Part shown: in pieces, positions 42,972-53,001 of the stretch | Position numbering within the stretch: the first letter of the stretch is position 1 | Layout: each line of letters starts with the position of its first letter | NCBI RefSeq assembly: GCF_014208045.1 | Contig: NZ_JACHML010000001.1 | Span: forward strand, 558,001 to 622,000 | From: Microbacterium thalassium | GTDB lineage: Bacteria; Actinomycetota; Actinomycetes; Actinomycetales; Microbacteriaceae | Length of the DNA stretch: 64,000 bases | Reading direction: 5' to 3' | Position numbers and translations under genes: made by a program | Notes under the pieces: model-generated | The model's input: only the letters and a program-made list of their open reading frames with translations | Told to the model about the DNA's origin: nothing | The model's database searches: none

Positions 42972-45596
42972 ATGACGGTACCCCCTGCTCCGCTCGCCGA
43001 CGATGACGACGGAGCCCCCCGACGACCCTCCTTCGGCCGCCGGGTCGCGACCACGCTCTACACCGGTTTCGCGATCGTGACCGTTCTCGCCCTCATCGCC
43101 GCGGGCTTCGTCGTCTGGACGATCCAGCGCTCGTTCCCGCAGCTCGACGGCGCCGCCGCGGCCCCCGGCCTCCGGCAGGAGGTCACGGTCCAGCGCGACG
43201 AGCTCGGCGTGCCGACCATCACGGCCTCGAACACGCACGACCTCTTCTACGCCCAGGGATACGTGCACGCGCAGGACCGGTTCTGGGAGATGGACTTCCG
43301 CCGGCACGTCACCAGCGGACGGCTCTCGGAGCTGTTCGGCGAGTCGCAGGTCGCCACCGACACGTTCCTGCGCACGCTCGGCTGGCACGCCATCGCCGAG
43401 GTCGAGGCCGAGTCGCTCGACGAGACCACCCGGTCGTACTACGACGCGTACGCCGAGGGCGTCAACGCCTACCTGGCGGACCGCGAGGGCGCCGATGTGT
43501 CGCTCGAGTACGCCGTGCTCGAGCTTCAGAACCCCGACTACGTCATCGAGCCGTGGACGCCCGCCGACTCCATCGCGTGGTTCAAGGCGATGGCCTGGGA
43601 CCTGCGCTCGAACGTCGAGGACGAGACCGAGCGCGCGATCACGGCGCAGGACCTCACCGCCGAGCAGATCGCGGAGCTCTACCCCTCGTACCCCTTCGAC
43701 CGGAACCCGGTGATCGTCCCGCGCCTGATGTCGCTTCCCGACATCGCCACCGCGTCGCACGACGCCGAGTCCGACGAGACCGCGTCCACGGCATCCGCCT
43801 CGATCGAGTGGACCGAGGTGGGGAGCGTCATCGAGGCCGTCGGGACGCTCGTGGGCGACGCCGGCGAGGGCATCGGCTCGAACTCCTGGGTGATCTCGGG
43901 CAACCTCACCGAGACCGGCATGCCGCTGCTGGTCAACGACCCGCACCTCGGCGCATCGCTGCCGAGCGTGTGGCACCAGGTCCAGCTGCGCTGCGCGGTC
44001 GTCGACGAGAGCTGCCCGTTCGACGTCGCCGGCTTCTCGTTCTCGGGTCTGCCGGGCATCATCATCGGGCACAACGCGCGGGTCGCGTGGGGCTTCACCA
44101 ACCTCACCAGCGACGTCACCGACCTCTACGTCGAGAAGCTCGAGGGCGACGCGTACTGGCGCGACGGCGAGCTCGTGCCGCTCGAGACGCGCACCGAGAC
44201 CATCCGCGTCGCCGGCGGCGAGGACGTGACGATCCAGGTGCGCAGCACCGTCCACGGCCCCGTCGTCTCGGAGGCCGCGCCCGACTTCGCCACGATCGCC
44301 TCGCAGCCGTACGTCGGCAGGACCGACGCCGCCGTGCAGCCCTCGTCGGCGCCCACCGGCGAGTACGCGGTGAGTCTGCGCTGGACCGCCCTCGAGCCGG
44401 GGACGACGGCATCCGCCCTCTTCGCCCTGAACACCGCGACCGACTTCGGCGCGTTCCGCGCCGCCGCGTCCCTGTTCGACGTCCCCGCGCAGAACCTCGT
44501 GTACGCCGACGTCGACGGCAACATCGGCTACCAGACCCCCGGCAGCCTGCCGGTGCGCGGCAAGGGCGACGGCTCGATGCCGATGCCCGGGTGGTCCTCG
44601 GCCTACGACTGGCAGGGCTACATCCCGTTCGAGAACCTGCCGGTGCTGTTCAACCCCGACGACGGCTACATCGTCACGGCCAACAACGCCGTCGTCACCG
44701 ACGACTACGGCTACGCGCTCACCAGCGACTGGGACTACGGGTGGCGCGCCGCGCGCATCACCGAGCTCATCGAGCGCCGCATCGCCGAGACCAACAGCAC
44801 GCTCACCGCCGAGCAGATGCGCGACATCCTCGCCGACGACGAGTTCTTCATGGGCAAGCGCCTGGCCGCGGTGTTCCTCACGCGCACCTCCGAGGATCCC
44901 GCCGTCGACGCGGCGCTCGACCTGCTGCGGACATGGGACGCGCACAACGCGGCCGACTCGGCCGCCGCCGCATACGCGAACGTCCTGTGGGACGAGCTCG
45001 TGCGGAACCTCTTCGTGCTCGGGCGCGAGTCCGCGGCGCCGATCTCGGACCAGAGCCGGCTGTTCCTGCTCGTGGACGACCTGTTCGACGATCCCGAGTC
45101 GTCGTGGTGGACCAACCAGGGGCTCGGGGTGTCGGGCATGGACGAGATGCTCGAGCGGAGCGCGTCCGACGCCTACCGCCGTCTCGCCGCCGTGCAGGGC
45201 GCGAAGCCGTCGCGCTGGGACTGGGGATCGCTGCACACCCTCGAGCTGCGCAGCGAGACCTTCGGGGAATCGGGCATCGCGCCGATCGAGCTGCTGTTCA
45301 ACCGCGGCCCGTACCCGACCTCGGGCGGCACCTCGCTCGTGAACGCCACGGGCTGGCGGCTCGGCGGGGACTTCTCGACGGTGACCGTGCCCTCGATGCG
45401 CATGATCGTCGACCTGTCCGACTTCGACGCGTCGAGCTGGCACATCCTGACCGGCACGAGCGGCCACGCGTTCCACCCGAACTACATCGATCAGACGGAG
45501 GCCTGGCAGCAGGTGCGGCTGACGCCGTGGGCGTTCTCGCGCGAGGCCGTCGCCGCGGCGACGACGAACACGCTCACCCTCACGCCCGCCGGCTGA
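42972..45596 (+). CDS. Penicillin acylase family protein, membrane-anchored
   Basis: An 874-residue N-terminal-nucleophile hydrolase of the penicillin/AHL acylase family. Residues about 24-48 form a membrane anchor. The precursor is expected to cut itself before Ser303 in GEGIGSNSW, giving a small and a large subunit with Ser as the nucleophile; the NDPHLGASLPSVWHQ and FSGLPGIIIGHNARVAWGFTN segments downstream are family signatures. It faces outside and may act on beta-lactams, acyl-homoserine lactones or other amides; the substrate is unknown. The frame is open from GTG 42918, but ATG 42972 follows a GAAAGG site six bases away. Confidence 0.92.
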   Translation: MTVPPAPLADDDDGAPRRPSFGRRVATTLYTGFAIVTVLALIAAGFVVWTIQRSFPQLDGAAAAPGLRQEVTVQRDELGVPTITASNTHDLFYAQGYVHAQDRFWEMDFRRHVTSGRLSELFGESQVATDTFLRTLGWHAIAEVEAESLDETTRSYYDAYAEGVNAYLADREGADVSLEYAVLELQNPDYVIEPWTPADSIAWFKAMAWDLRSNVEDETERAITAQDLTAEQIAELYPSYPFDRNPVIVPRLMSLPDIATASHDAESDETASTASASIEWTEVGSVIEAVGTLVGDAGEGIGSNSWVISGNLTETGMPLLVNDPHLGASLPSVWHQVQLRCAVVDESCPFDVAGFSFSGLPGIIIGHNARVAWGFTNLTSDVTDLYVEKLEGDAYWRDGELVPLETRTETIRVAGGEDVTIQVRSTVHGPVVSEAAPDFATIASQPYVGRTDAAVQPSSAPTGEYAVSLRWTALEPGTTASALFALNTATDFGAFRAAASLFDVPAQNLVYADVDGNIGYQTPGSLPVRGKGDGSMPMPGWSSAYDWQGYIPFENLPVLFNPDDGYIVTANNAVVTDDYGYALTSDWDYGWRAARITELIERRIAETNSTLTAEQMRDILADDEFFMGKRLAAVFLTRTSEDPAVDAALDLLRTWDAHNAADSAAAAYANVLWDELVRNLFVLGRESAAPISDQSRLFLLVDDLFDDPESSWWTNQGLGVSGMDEMLERSASDAYRRLAAVQGAKPSRWDWGSLHTLELRSETFGESGIAPIELLFNRGPYPTSGGTSLVNATGWRLGGDFSTVTVPSMRMIVDLSDFDASSWHILTGTSGHAFHPNYIDQTEAWQQVRLTPWAFSREAVAAATTNTLTLTPAG

Positions 45597-45604
45597 GTCA
45601 GCCG
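45590..45604. terminator. Palindrome over two convergent stop codons
   Basis: CGGCTGA-g-TCAGCCG, a perfect 7-1-7 inverted repeat that contains the TGA of the acylase gene and the opposing TGA of mrpG. Only one base separates the two genes. Confidence 0.45.
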
Positions 45605-45954
45605 CCCGACCCCGGCGGCGTCCGACGCGACTCGTCGAGGTCGTCCACGACGAGTCCCGGGCGGTCGATCGTGCCGTTGCGGTACGCCTGACGGCCGACG
45701 ATGTGAGCGGCCAGCGGCGCGGTGGCGAGCTGGATCAGCACCACCGGGACGAGGAACGCCACGACCGGCCACGACCGCAGCGACAGCGCCACCGCGAGCG
45801 CGATCAGCAGGAAGCCGAGCACCTGCGGCTTGGTCGCGGCATGCAGCCGGCTCGGGACGTCGCGGAAGCGCAGCAGCCCGATCGCCGCGGTGAGGCACAG
45901 CACCGCGCCCGCCAGGATGAGGGCGAGCGAGAGGATGTCGAGGAACGCGGTCAT
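45598..45954 (-). CDS. mrpG: Mrp Na+/H+ antiporter subunit G
   Basis: A 118-residue membrane protein with three helices, of the MnhG/PhaG family: DILSLALILAGAVLCLTAAIGLLRFRDVPSRLHAATKP at the front is diagnostic. It is the last gene of the six-gene mrp operon; the start overlaps mrpF by 4 bp. Much longer frames exist upstream in the same frame but belong to antisense/other-frame readings of mrpF and mrpE. Confidence 0.93.
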   Translation of the reverse strand: MTAFLDILSLALILAGAVLCLTAAIGLLRFRDVPSRLHAATKPQVLGFLLIALAVALSLRSWPVVAFLVPVVLIQLATAPLAAHIVGRQAYRNGTIDRPGLVVDDLDESRRTPPGSGG

Positions 45955-46220
45955 CGGTCCTCCTGGTCTCTGCGCGCGACGAACCGCGCGATCGCGATGG
46001 ACCCGAACACGCCGACCGCCGCGATGATCAGCAGCACCGGCAGCGATCGCGTGTGATGGTTCACGGCCATGTCGACGCCGAGCACGCACATCACCTCGGT
46101 GAGCAGGACGTCCGACGCCACGGCGCGATCGAGGATCGACGGCCCGACGACGATCTTGTAGACCGTCACGAGCGCCGCGATCGCGAAGATCGCGTAGGCG
46201 ATGGCGAGCACGGTGTTCAT
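45951..46220 (-). CDS. mrpF: Mrp Na+/H+ antiporter subunit F
   Basis: An 89-residue, three-helix subunit of the MnhF/PhaF family; GPSILDRAVASDVLL is the typical cytoplasmic loop. It overlaps both neighbours by 4 bp. The ATG at 46220 overlaps the stop of mrpE. Confidence 0.92.
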   Translation of the reverse strand: MNTVLAIAYAIFAIAALVTVYKIVVGPSILDRAVASDVLLTEVMCVLGVDMAVNHHTRSLPVLLIIAAVGVFGSIAIARFVARRDQEDR

Positions 46221-46798
46221 GCGGCATCCTCCGACGCGCTCCGCAGCTGCGCGACCTGGGCGCGCGAGCCCACCGCCTTGACGATCCGCCGCTCCCACCG
46301 CAGCACGCTCTCGCGCTGACGCTCGGCATCGCGGTCGTCGCGCACGCCGATCACGTGCAGGTACAGCACGCGGCGCTCGCGATCGGCCTCGAGGACGAGC
46401 GATCCCGGGATGAGGGATGCCGTGACCGCCGTGTGCGTCATGATCAGGTCGTCGTCGGTGATCAGGTGCACGGCGATGATGGCGGCGCCGGGCTGTCCTC
46501 GCGGGCTGACGACCTGCCACGCCACCGTGAGCGAGCCGAGCACCAGCGCACCGAGGAATTCGACGACGAAGACGAGCCCGTACCACGCGTTCACCCGGCC
46601 GGACAGCTCGACCGGCGGCAGGCGGAACACCCGCGTCACCACGATCGCGGCGATCAGCCCGGTGATCGCCGCCGTCCAGGTGAACTGGCCCCACAGCAGC
46701 ATCCACAGCGCCACCAGCCACACGAAGAAGGGCAGCTGGCGCCACAGCCGCGTGAGGGTCTCCCGTGCGCGGGGCGGTGTCGTGTCCACGTTCGTCAC
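46217..46798 (-). CDS. mrpE: Mrp Na+/H+ antiporter subunit E
   Basis: A 193-residue subunit with two or three N-terminal helices and a soluble C-terminal domain, of the MnhE/PhaE family (ALWMLLWGQFT; LITDDDLIMTHTAVTASLIPGSL). It starts at GTG, overlapping mrpD by 4 bp. The C-terminus is longer and more charged than in Bacillus MrpE. Confidence 0.9.
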   Translation of the reverse strand: MTNVDTTPPRARETLTRLWRQLPFFVWLVALWMLLWGQFTWTAAITGLIAAIVVTRVFRLPPVELSGRVNAWYGLVFVVEFLGALVLGSLTVAWQVVSPRGQPGAAIIAVHLITDDDLIMTHTAVTASLIPGSLVLEADRERRVLYLHVIGVRDDRDAERQRESVLRWERRIVKAVGSRAQVAQLRSASEDAA

Positions 46799-48393
46799 GG
46801 CGCCTCCTCCCCCGACTGTCCGGTGCTCTCATCGTGCTCCTGTTCGAGCTGCACGACGGTCACCGGCTGCAGGAGCGCGCCGCCGATGCGGGCGCAGATG
46901 TCGTACAGGGGGCCGGCGAACACCGTCAGCGCGATCGTCACGGTGACCATGCCGGTCGTGGCGGCGGTCATGATGCGCGGGATCGCCCGGCGCTCGGTCT
47001 GCACGGTCGCCTCCGGCGCGTCCCCGAGGTAGGCGATGCGCTCCTCGGTCTCGGCGGAGTCGGCCTCCTCGCGCCAGAACGAGAGGTTCCAGGCCCGCAT
47101 CAGCGCGTACAGCGTCAGCAGCGACGTCACGACCCCGCCGACGATGAGCACGATCATGAGCGGCGTCCCCACCTGCGCGGCCGCGTCGAACAGCGCGAAC
47201 TTGCCGATGAACCCCGAGAACGGCGGCAGCCCGCCCAGGTTGACGGCCGGGATGAAGTACAGCACCGCGATGACCGGCGCCGCGCGCATGAGTCCCTTCA
47301 CCCGCAGGATCGACGTCGACCCGGCCCGGCGCTCCACCAGCCCCACCGCGAGGAACAGCGTCGTCTGCACGACGATGTGGTGGACCATGTAGTACACCGT
47401 CGCGCCGATCGCCGCCGGCGTCGCGATCGCGAGCCCGAAGATCATGTAGCCGATGTGGCTGACCAGCGTGAACGACAGGATGCGTTTGAGCTCGGCCTGC
47501 GCGACGGCGCCGAGGACCCCGACGATCATCGTGGCCAGCGCTGCGTACATCAGCACGGTGTTGATGTCGTTGTCGAGGAACAGCTCGGTCTCGGTGCGGA
47601 TGATGGCGTACACGCCGACCTTGGTCAGCAGGCCCGCGAACACCGCCGTGACCGGCGCCGGCGCCGTCGGGTACGAGTCGGGCAGCCAGAACGACAGCGG
47701 GAACACCGCGGCCTTGATGCTGAAGGCCACGATCAGCAGGACGTGCAGCACGAGCTGCGTCTCCTGCGGCAGCTCCGACATCCGCTGGGCGATGTGCACC
47801 ATGTTGACCGTGCCGAGGGCGCCGTAGATCATCGCGATCGCCGCGAGGAACAGGATGGACGACACCAGCGAGACGACGATGTACACGGCGCCGGTGCGGA
47901 TGCGCGACCTCGTCGAGCCGAGCGTGATGAGCACGTACGAGGCCACCAGCAGGATCTCGAACCCGACGTACAGGTTGAACAGGTCCCCGGCCACGAACGC
48001 GGTGAAGATGCCGGCGGCGAGCACGAGGTACGTGGGGTGGAAGATCGACACCGGGGTGTCGTCGTCGCCGTCGGCGGCGCCCTGGCCGACCGAGAAGAGC
48101 AGGACGGCCAGCAGCACGATCGACGAGACCATGACCAGCAGCGCCGCGAAGCGGTCGACGTACAGCACGATGCCGTACGGGATCGGCCAGCCGCCCACCG
48201 AGACCGCGATCGCCTGGTCGCCGAGGTCCACCACGGCCAGCAGGATCCCCGCGATGGCGCACACCACCGTGAGCGTCACGATCGACACGCCCACCTGCAC
48301 GCGGCGATGGCGCGCGGCGATGAGGGCGATCGCCGCGCCCAGCAGGGGCAGCGTCACCAGCAGCGGGACCAGGGCCGGGGCGATGGGGGTCAC
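46795..48393 (-). CDS. mrpD: Mrp Na+/H+ antiporter subunit D
   Basis: A 532-residue, roughly 14-helix protein related to complex I subunits NuoM/N, carrying part of the proton/sodium path. The conserved Glu in the GFEILLVASYVLITLG helix and Lys in LLTKVGVYAIIRTETE are present. The C-terminal 70 residues are cytoplasmic and charged. Overlaps mrpC and mrpE by 4 bp each. Confidence 0.94.
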   Translation of the reverse strand: MTPIAPALVPLLVTLPLLGAAIALIAARHRRVQVGVSIVTLTVVCAIAGILLAVVDLGDQAIAVSVGGWPIPYGIVLYVDRFAALLVMVSSIVLLAVLLFSVGQGAADGDDDTPVSIFHPTYLVLAAGIFTAFVAGDLFNLYVGFEILLVASYVLITLGSTRSRIRTGAVYIVVSLVSSILFLAAIAMIYGALGTVNMVHIAQRMSELPQETQLVLHVLLIVAFSIKAAVFPLSFWLPDSYPTAPAPVTAVFAGLLTKVGVYAIIRTETELFLDNDINTVLMYAALATMIVGVLGAVAQAELKRILSFTLVSHIGYMIFGLAIATPAAIGATVYYMVHHIVVQTTLFLAVGLVERRAGSTSILRVKGLMRAAPVIAVLYFIPAVNLGGLPPFSGFIGKFALFDAAAQVGTPLMIVLIVGGVVTSLLTLYALMRAWNLSFWREEADSAETEERIAYLGDAPEATVQTERRAIPRIMTAATTGMVTVTIALTVFAGPLYDICARIGGALLQPVTVVQLEQEHDESTGQSGEEAP

Positions 48394-48911
48394 GTCCGTC
48401 CCCCGTCCTCGCGGCGCGTCGCGTCGCGCGCCGTCGGGATCGTGATCGGCCGCGTCTGGATGTCGACGAAGTCGGTGGTGGCATCCGACGCCTCGACCTC
48501 GGTCTCGGCGTCCAGCGACTCCTCGTCCTCGGCGCCGCGCTCGCGCACCGCGCGGTCCGCCTCGTCGTCCTCGACGGTGTCAGCGCGTCCGAGCTGCCAC
48601 GACCGGTAGATGAGGGCCAGGAGGAACGCCGAGACGGCGAAAGTGATCACGATCGCGGTGAGCATGAGCGCCTGCGGGAGCGGATCCGACATCTCGGAGG
48701 CCTCGGCGGTCCCCGCGAACGGCGCGACGCCCGGGGCCCCCATGACGATCAGCAGCAGCAGATTGGCCGCGTTCCCCAGCAGCAGGAACCCGATCAGCAC
48801 GCGCGTGAGGCTGCGCTCGAGCATCGCGTAGACGCCGGCGGCGAAGAGCACCGCCATGACGACGATCAGCACGATCGACACGCTCAGTTCGGCATCCGCG
48901 GTCTCGGTCAT
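48390..48911 (-). CDS. mrpC: Mrp Na+/H+ antiporter subunit C
   Basis: A 173-residue NuoK-like subunit. Three helices occupy residues 10-100 (GVYAMLERSLTRVLIGFLLLGNAANLLLL is diagnostic). The last 65 residues are an acidic tail not found in Bacillus MrpC. The frame is open far upstream, but the ATG at 48911 overlaps the mrpA stop and marks the start of homology. Confidence 0.92.
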   Translation of the reverse strand: MTETADAELSVSIVLIVVMAVLFAAGVYAMLERSLTRVLIGFLLLGNAANLLLLIVMGAPGVAPFAGTAEASEMSDPLPQALMLTAIVITFAVSAFLLALIYRSWQLGRADTVEDDEADRAVRERGAEDEESLDAETEVEASDATTDFVDIQTRPITIPTARDATRREDGGRT

Positions 48912-51832
48912 GCCCGCTCCCCCGATCCGGTCGCCGCCAGACGCTGACGGTCCACTTCTGCCCCGAGGCTGCGCAGCACGTCGAGCACAAGGCCGATCAC
49001 CACGAGGTACACCCCGACGTCGAACAGGGTCGACGTCACGAACTCCACATGCCCGAGCACCGGCACCGTCGCCTCGACGAATCCGCGCGTGAGGGGCGCC
49101 GCTCCCAGCAGCACCGGGATCACGGCGCAGCCCACCGCGATCGCCATGCCGATGCCGAGCAGGCGCCCGGCGTCCGCGGGGGCGGCCGCTCCCAGCTCGT
49201 ACCGGCCGCCCGCGACGTACCGCATGACCAGCGCCATGCCCGCGACGAGCCCGCCCGCGAACCCGCCGCCGGGGAGGTTGTGCCCGGCGAACAGCAGGTA
49301 CAGCGAGATCACGATGATCGTGTGGAAGAGGATGCGGACGACGACCTCGAGCATGATCGACCGCTCCCGTGACCGGACGCGCTGCCCGCCGACGAGCCAG
49401 GCCGTGCGCGCCGGGGACGAGCTGTCGGCGGCCTCGGGCCCGTGCGTCTCGACGAGAGGGCGCCGGTGACGGGTGATGTCGCGGGGGAGCGGCTGAGTCA
49501 GATCCGACAGCGTGTCGGCGCGGTGCGTCACGAACACCAGCGACGCGACGCCGGTCGCGGCCAGGATCAGCACCGACAGCTCCCCCATCGTGTCCCATCC
49601 GCGCAGGTCGACCAGGGCGACGTTGACGATGTTCTTCCCGTGGCCGATCTCGTAGGCGAGTTCGGGGAAGGCTTCCGAGACCGGAGCGTGCACGCGCGCC
49701 GACACCGCGACGACGGCGACCGCGGCCATCGTGAGGCCGACGGCCGCCCCGAGGATCGCCCGCAGCACCGGCTTGACCGAGGCGTTGCGCTCCCCCAGGC
49801 GCGCCGGGATGCGCCGCAGCACGAGGGCGAAGGCCACCATCGTGACCGTCTCGATGAGGATCTGCGTCAGGGCGAGATCGGGTGCTCCCATGGTCGCGAA
49901 GAGCACCGTCATCCCGATGCCGGTGACTGACACGAGCACGACGCCGGTGTAGCGCTTGCGCGCGCGCACCGCGATGATCCCCGCGGCGATCATGATGGGC
50001 GCCGCCACCCACTGCGTCGGCGTCTGGAACGTGGTGAGGTCGAGATTCCACGGGGAGCCCGCCGCGATCGCCGTCGCCTCGGCGGCGACCAGGACCGCGA
50101 AGATGATCCCCACGTAGATCGGCAGCGATCCGCGCTGGGTGACGCTCGTCGTCGCCACCGACAGCTTCGCGAGCCCACGCAGCGCGCCGTTGTAGACATC
50201 CCATGCGGTGAACGGAATGAAACGGCGTGCGGGCGTCCATCCCCGCGTCAGCGCGAACACCCCGATGCCGAGGGCGAGGGCCGCCACCGAGATCCACAGC
50301 GCGGGCTGGAACCCGTGCCACAGCGCGAGGTGCGCGGGGTGCTCCGGCGCGGCGACCCCCGGTGAGGCGGCCGGTGCGGTCTCGGCATACGGCGTGAGCA
50401 CGGTGTCGAGCCAGGGTGCCGCGAAACCCCCGGCGAGGCTCAGCAGGGCCAGGAGAGCGGGCGCGAGGACGAACCCGAACGGGGGACGCGGCCAGTCGGT
50501 CGCCGGCAGCATGCCTCCGTCGGCATCCTTCTTGGTGGCGAACGCCCCCCACAGGAAACGGATGCCGTACGCGCACGTCAGCACCGTCCCGAGCGCGACC
50601 GCGGAGATCCCGACCATTCCCCACGCGGCGCCGCCGAGCGCCTCGTCGAGCAGGGCCGTGAGCGCCCCCTCTTTGGCGACGAACCCGATGGTGGGGATCA
50701 CCCCCGCCATCGACGCGATCGCGAGGACGGATGCCGCCGCCGAGACGGGAGCGCGCCGGCCGAGGCCGCTCAGCTCGCCGATGTCGCGCGTTCCCAGCTG
50801 GCGGTCGATCACGCCGACGATGAGGAACAGCGCGGACTTGAACAGCGCGTGCGCGATCAGCAGGGCGAGCCCGGCGAGCGCCGCGTCCCGCGTGCCGTAG
50901 CCGAGGACGACCGTCAGCATCCCGAGCTGGCTGACCGTCCCGAAGGCCAGGATGCGCTTGAGGTCGGTCTCGCGCAGGGCCTGGAAACCGCCGAGGAGCA
51001 TGGTGAACGCGCCGAGCCCGATCACGATCGGCCGCCACGCGGGCGATTCGGCGGCCACGGGGGCCGCGAGCGCGATGAGGTAGATGCCCGCCTTCACCAT
51101 GGCCGCGGCGTGCAGGTAGGCGCTCACGGGGGTGGGCGCCGCCATGGCCCCGGGCAGCCAGAAGTGGAACGGGAAGATCGCCGACTTGCTGAGGGCCCCG
51201 ACCAGCAGGAGCACGATCGCGGCGGTGACCACGGGGCCCGACGGCGGGTCGGCGACGGCCGCCGAGATGCTGGAGGTTCCGGCGCGCACCACGAGCAGGA
51301 CGACGCCGATGAACATGACCAGACCGCCGAGCGTGGTCACCAGCAGCGCCTGGAGGGCGGCGCGCCTGCTCGGGGCGCGGCGGTTGTAGTGGCCGATCAG
51401 CAGGTACGACAGGACGCTCGTGATCTCCCAGAACATCACGAGGACGACCAGGTCGTCGGTGAGGACGAGTCCGTACATGGCGCCGGCGAACCCGAGCAGC
51501 ACCGCGGCGAAGCGACCGAGCCCCACCCCCTCGTCGACGAAGTACCAGCGGCAGTACACCAGCACGAGGCCGCCGACGCCGGTGACGATCAGCGTCATGA
51601 CCCACGACAGCGTGTCCATCCGCATCGACAGGGCGATCCCGAGCGAGGGGATCCACTCGAATTCCTCATAGGGAATGTTCCCCGCGGCGACGGCGGGCGT
51701 CTGGACGGCGGCATGCGCGAACGCGGCGAACGGCAGGACGGAGGCGACCGTGAAGGCCCGCGGCCCGATCCGGGCGACGAGCCACGGCAGGGCGAGCGGG
51801 ACGAGCGCGAACGCAGCGAGGAGGAGGAGCAT
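48908..51832 (-). CDS. mrpA: Mrp Na+/H+ antiporter subunit A/B fusion
   Basis: A 974-residue protein. The first roughly 760 residues are MrpA, a NuoL-like antiporter with about 20 helices, including FWEITSVLSYLLIGHY and the HAAAMVKAGIYLIALAAPVA segment; its C-terminal part has the MbeH-like helices. The final 150 residues are a complete MrpB domain (HNLPGGGFAGGLVAGMALVMRYVAGG). The fusion is normal in actinobacteria. The ATG at 51832 follows GAGGAGG at the right distance and is preferred to GTG 51868. The lacI gene ends only 63 bases upstream on the same strand; a TAGACT box at 51903-51898 could give the operon its own promoter. Confidence 0.94.
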   Translation of the reverse strand: MLLLLAAFALVPLALPWLVARIGPRAFTVASVLPFAAFAHAAVQTPAVAAGNIPYEEFEWIPSLGIALSMRMDTLSWVMTLIVTGVGGLVLVYCRWYFVDEGVGLGRFAAVLLGFAGAMYGLVLTDDLVVLVMFWEITSVLSYLLIGHYNRRAPSRRAALQALLVTTLGGLVMFIGVVLLVVRAGTSSISAAVADPPSGPVVTAAIVLLLVGALSKSAIFPFHFWLPGAMAAPTPVSAYLHAAAMVKAGIYLIALAAPVAAESPAWRPIVIGLGAFTMLLGGFQALRETDLKRILAFGTVSQLGMLTVVLGYGTRDAALAGLALLIAHALFKSALFLIVGVIDRQLGTRDIGELSGLGRRAPVSAAASVLAIASMAGVIPTIGFVAKEGALTALLDEALGGAAWGMVGISAVALGTVLTCAYGIRFLWGAFATKKDADGGMLPATDWPRPPFGFVLAPALLALLSLAGGFAAPWLDTVLTPYAETAPAASPGVAAPEHPAHLALWHGFQPALWISVAALALGIGVFALTRGWTPARRFIPFTAWDVYNGALRGLAKLSVATTSVTQRGSLPIYVGIIFAVLVAAEATAIAAGSPWNLDLTTFQTPTQWVAAPIMIAAGIIAVRARKRYTGVVLVSVTGIGMTVLFATMGAPDLALTQILIETVTMVAFALVLRRIPARLGERNASVKPVLRAILGAAVGLTMAAVAVVAVSARVHAPVSEAFPELAYEIGHGKNIVNVALVDLRGWDTMGELSVLILAATGVASLVFVTHRADTLSDLTQPLPRDITRHRRPLVETHGPEAADSSSPARTAWLVGGQRVRSRERSIMLEVVVRILFHTIIVISLYLLFAGHNLPGGGFAGGLVAGMALVMRYVAGGRYELGAAAPADAGRLLGIGMAIAVGCAVIPVLLGAAPLTRGFVEATVPVLGHVEFVTSTLFDVGVYLVVIGLVLDVLRSLGAEVDRQRLAATGSGERA

Positions 51833-51895
51833 GGCGGCCTCCTCGGTTCGTCGGGCCGGATGTGTCACCGGCTCAGGCGATCAGGGCGTGATGGC

Positions 51896-52957
51896 TCAGT
51901 CTACCGACGCGGGGGACGGTGGCGGCGCGGTCGTATTTCCCTCGCGGAACGTGCTCGTGAGCGAGATCGACGGCGCATCGTCTCCGTCGACGAGCGCGGC
52001 GACCGCGCGCCCGGCGGCGCGCCCCTTCTCGGTCGCGGGCTGGACCAGGGTGGTCAGCCGGTACGGAGCGAGACCGTCCACGACGATGCCGTCGAAGCCG
52101 GTGACGCTGACGTCGCCCGGCACGTCGAGACCGAGCTCCTCGGCCGCGCGGATCACGCCCGCGCCGAGCAGGTCGCTCTGGGCGATGACCGCGGTGGGAC
52201 GGGTCCCGGGGTCTGCCAGCAGCACGCGGCCGGCGGCCAGCCCCTCGTCGATCGAGCTCGCCGAGGCCGCGTACGCCGGCGCGTCGGGGTACACGTCGCG
52301 CACGGCGTCGAGCCGATCGCGCGTGACCTCGACCGAGATCTCGGCGTCCGGCTCGACCCATCCCGCGCGCCACCCGGCCCGGATCGGCAGCGTGACCGTG
52401 GCCACCCGCTCGTGTCCGAGACCCCGCAGGTGCGATGCGGCCTGGCGCTGGGCCTCGCGGTTGTCGAGATCGATGCGGGGCACGTCCTCCCCGGCATCGC
52501 CCTCGATCACGACGACGGGGATGCCGCGCGCCCGCACCGCGTGCAGCGATTCGCGCAGCAGGCCGCTGCAGCCCACGAGCACCGCCGCGTCGAGGGGAGC
52601 GGTGGTGAGGGTGGGGCCGGTGCCTGCCGGCTCCTGGTCGCGCAGCAGCAGCAGGCCCGCGCCGAGGGGTGCCACCGCGTCGGCGAGGCCGTCCATCATG
52701 AGGGTCTTGACGGGGTCGAGGAACGCGCGACCGAGGTGCTCCTCGAAGACGACCCCCACGATCCCCGAGCGCCCGGTGCGCAGCGACGCCGCGACCGGGT
52801 CGGGCCCGGTGTACCCGAGCTGATCGGCGGCGTCCAGGACTCGCGCCCGCGTCGCGTCCGACACCGACGTCTTCCCGCTGAACACCACCGACGCCGTCGA
52901 CGGCGCCACGCCGGCGCGGCGCGCGACGTCGGCGATGGTGGCACGGCGGGGGCTCAT
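51896..52957 (-). CDS. LacI-family transcriptional regulator
   Basis: A 353-residue repressor with an N-terminal helix-turn-helix TIADVARRAGVAPSTASVVFSGK and a periplasmic-binding-like sensor domain. It is divergent from an MFS transporter and a perfect LacI-type palindrome (53002-53015) lies at the transporter promoter. The likely ligand is a sugar carried by that transporter, or a breakdown product of it. ATG 52957 is supported by a TACCAT box seven bases upstream. Confidence 0.93.
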   Translation of the reverse strand: MSPRRATIADVARRAGVAPSTASVVFSGKTSVSDATRARVLDAADQLGYTGPDPVAASLRTGRSGIVGVVFEEHLGRAFLDPVKTLMMDGLADAVAPLGAGLLLLRDQEPAGTGPTLTTAPLDAAVLVGCSGLLRESLHAVRARGIPVVVIEGDAGEDVPRIDLDNREAQRQAASHLRGLGHERVATVTLPIRAGWRAGWVEPDAEISVEVTRDRLDAVRDVYPDAPAYAASASSIDEGLAAGRVLLADPGTRPTAVIAQSDLLGAGVIRAAEELGLDVPGDVSVTGFDGIVVDGLAPYRLTTLVQPATEKGRAAGRAVAALVDGDDAPSISLTSTFREGNTTAPPPSPASVD

Positions 52958-52964
52958 GACCGCG

Positions 52965-52970
52965 ATGGTA
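52965..52970 (-). promoter_or_regulatory. -10 box of the lacI-type gene
   Basis: TACCAT on the minus strand, seven bases before the ATG at 52957. Confidence 0.4.
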
Positions 52971-53001
52971 CCGGGGATCGTCGCCCGCGTGGTTCCGTGT
53001 T

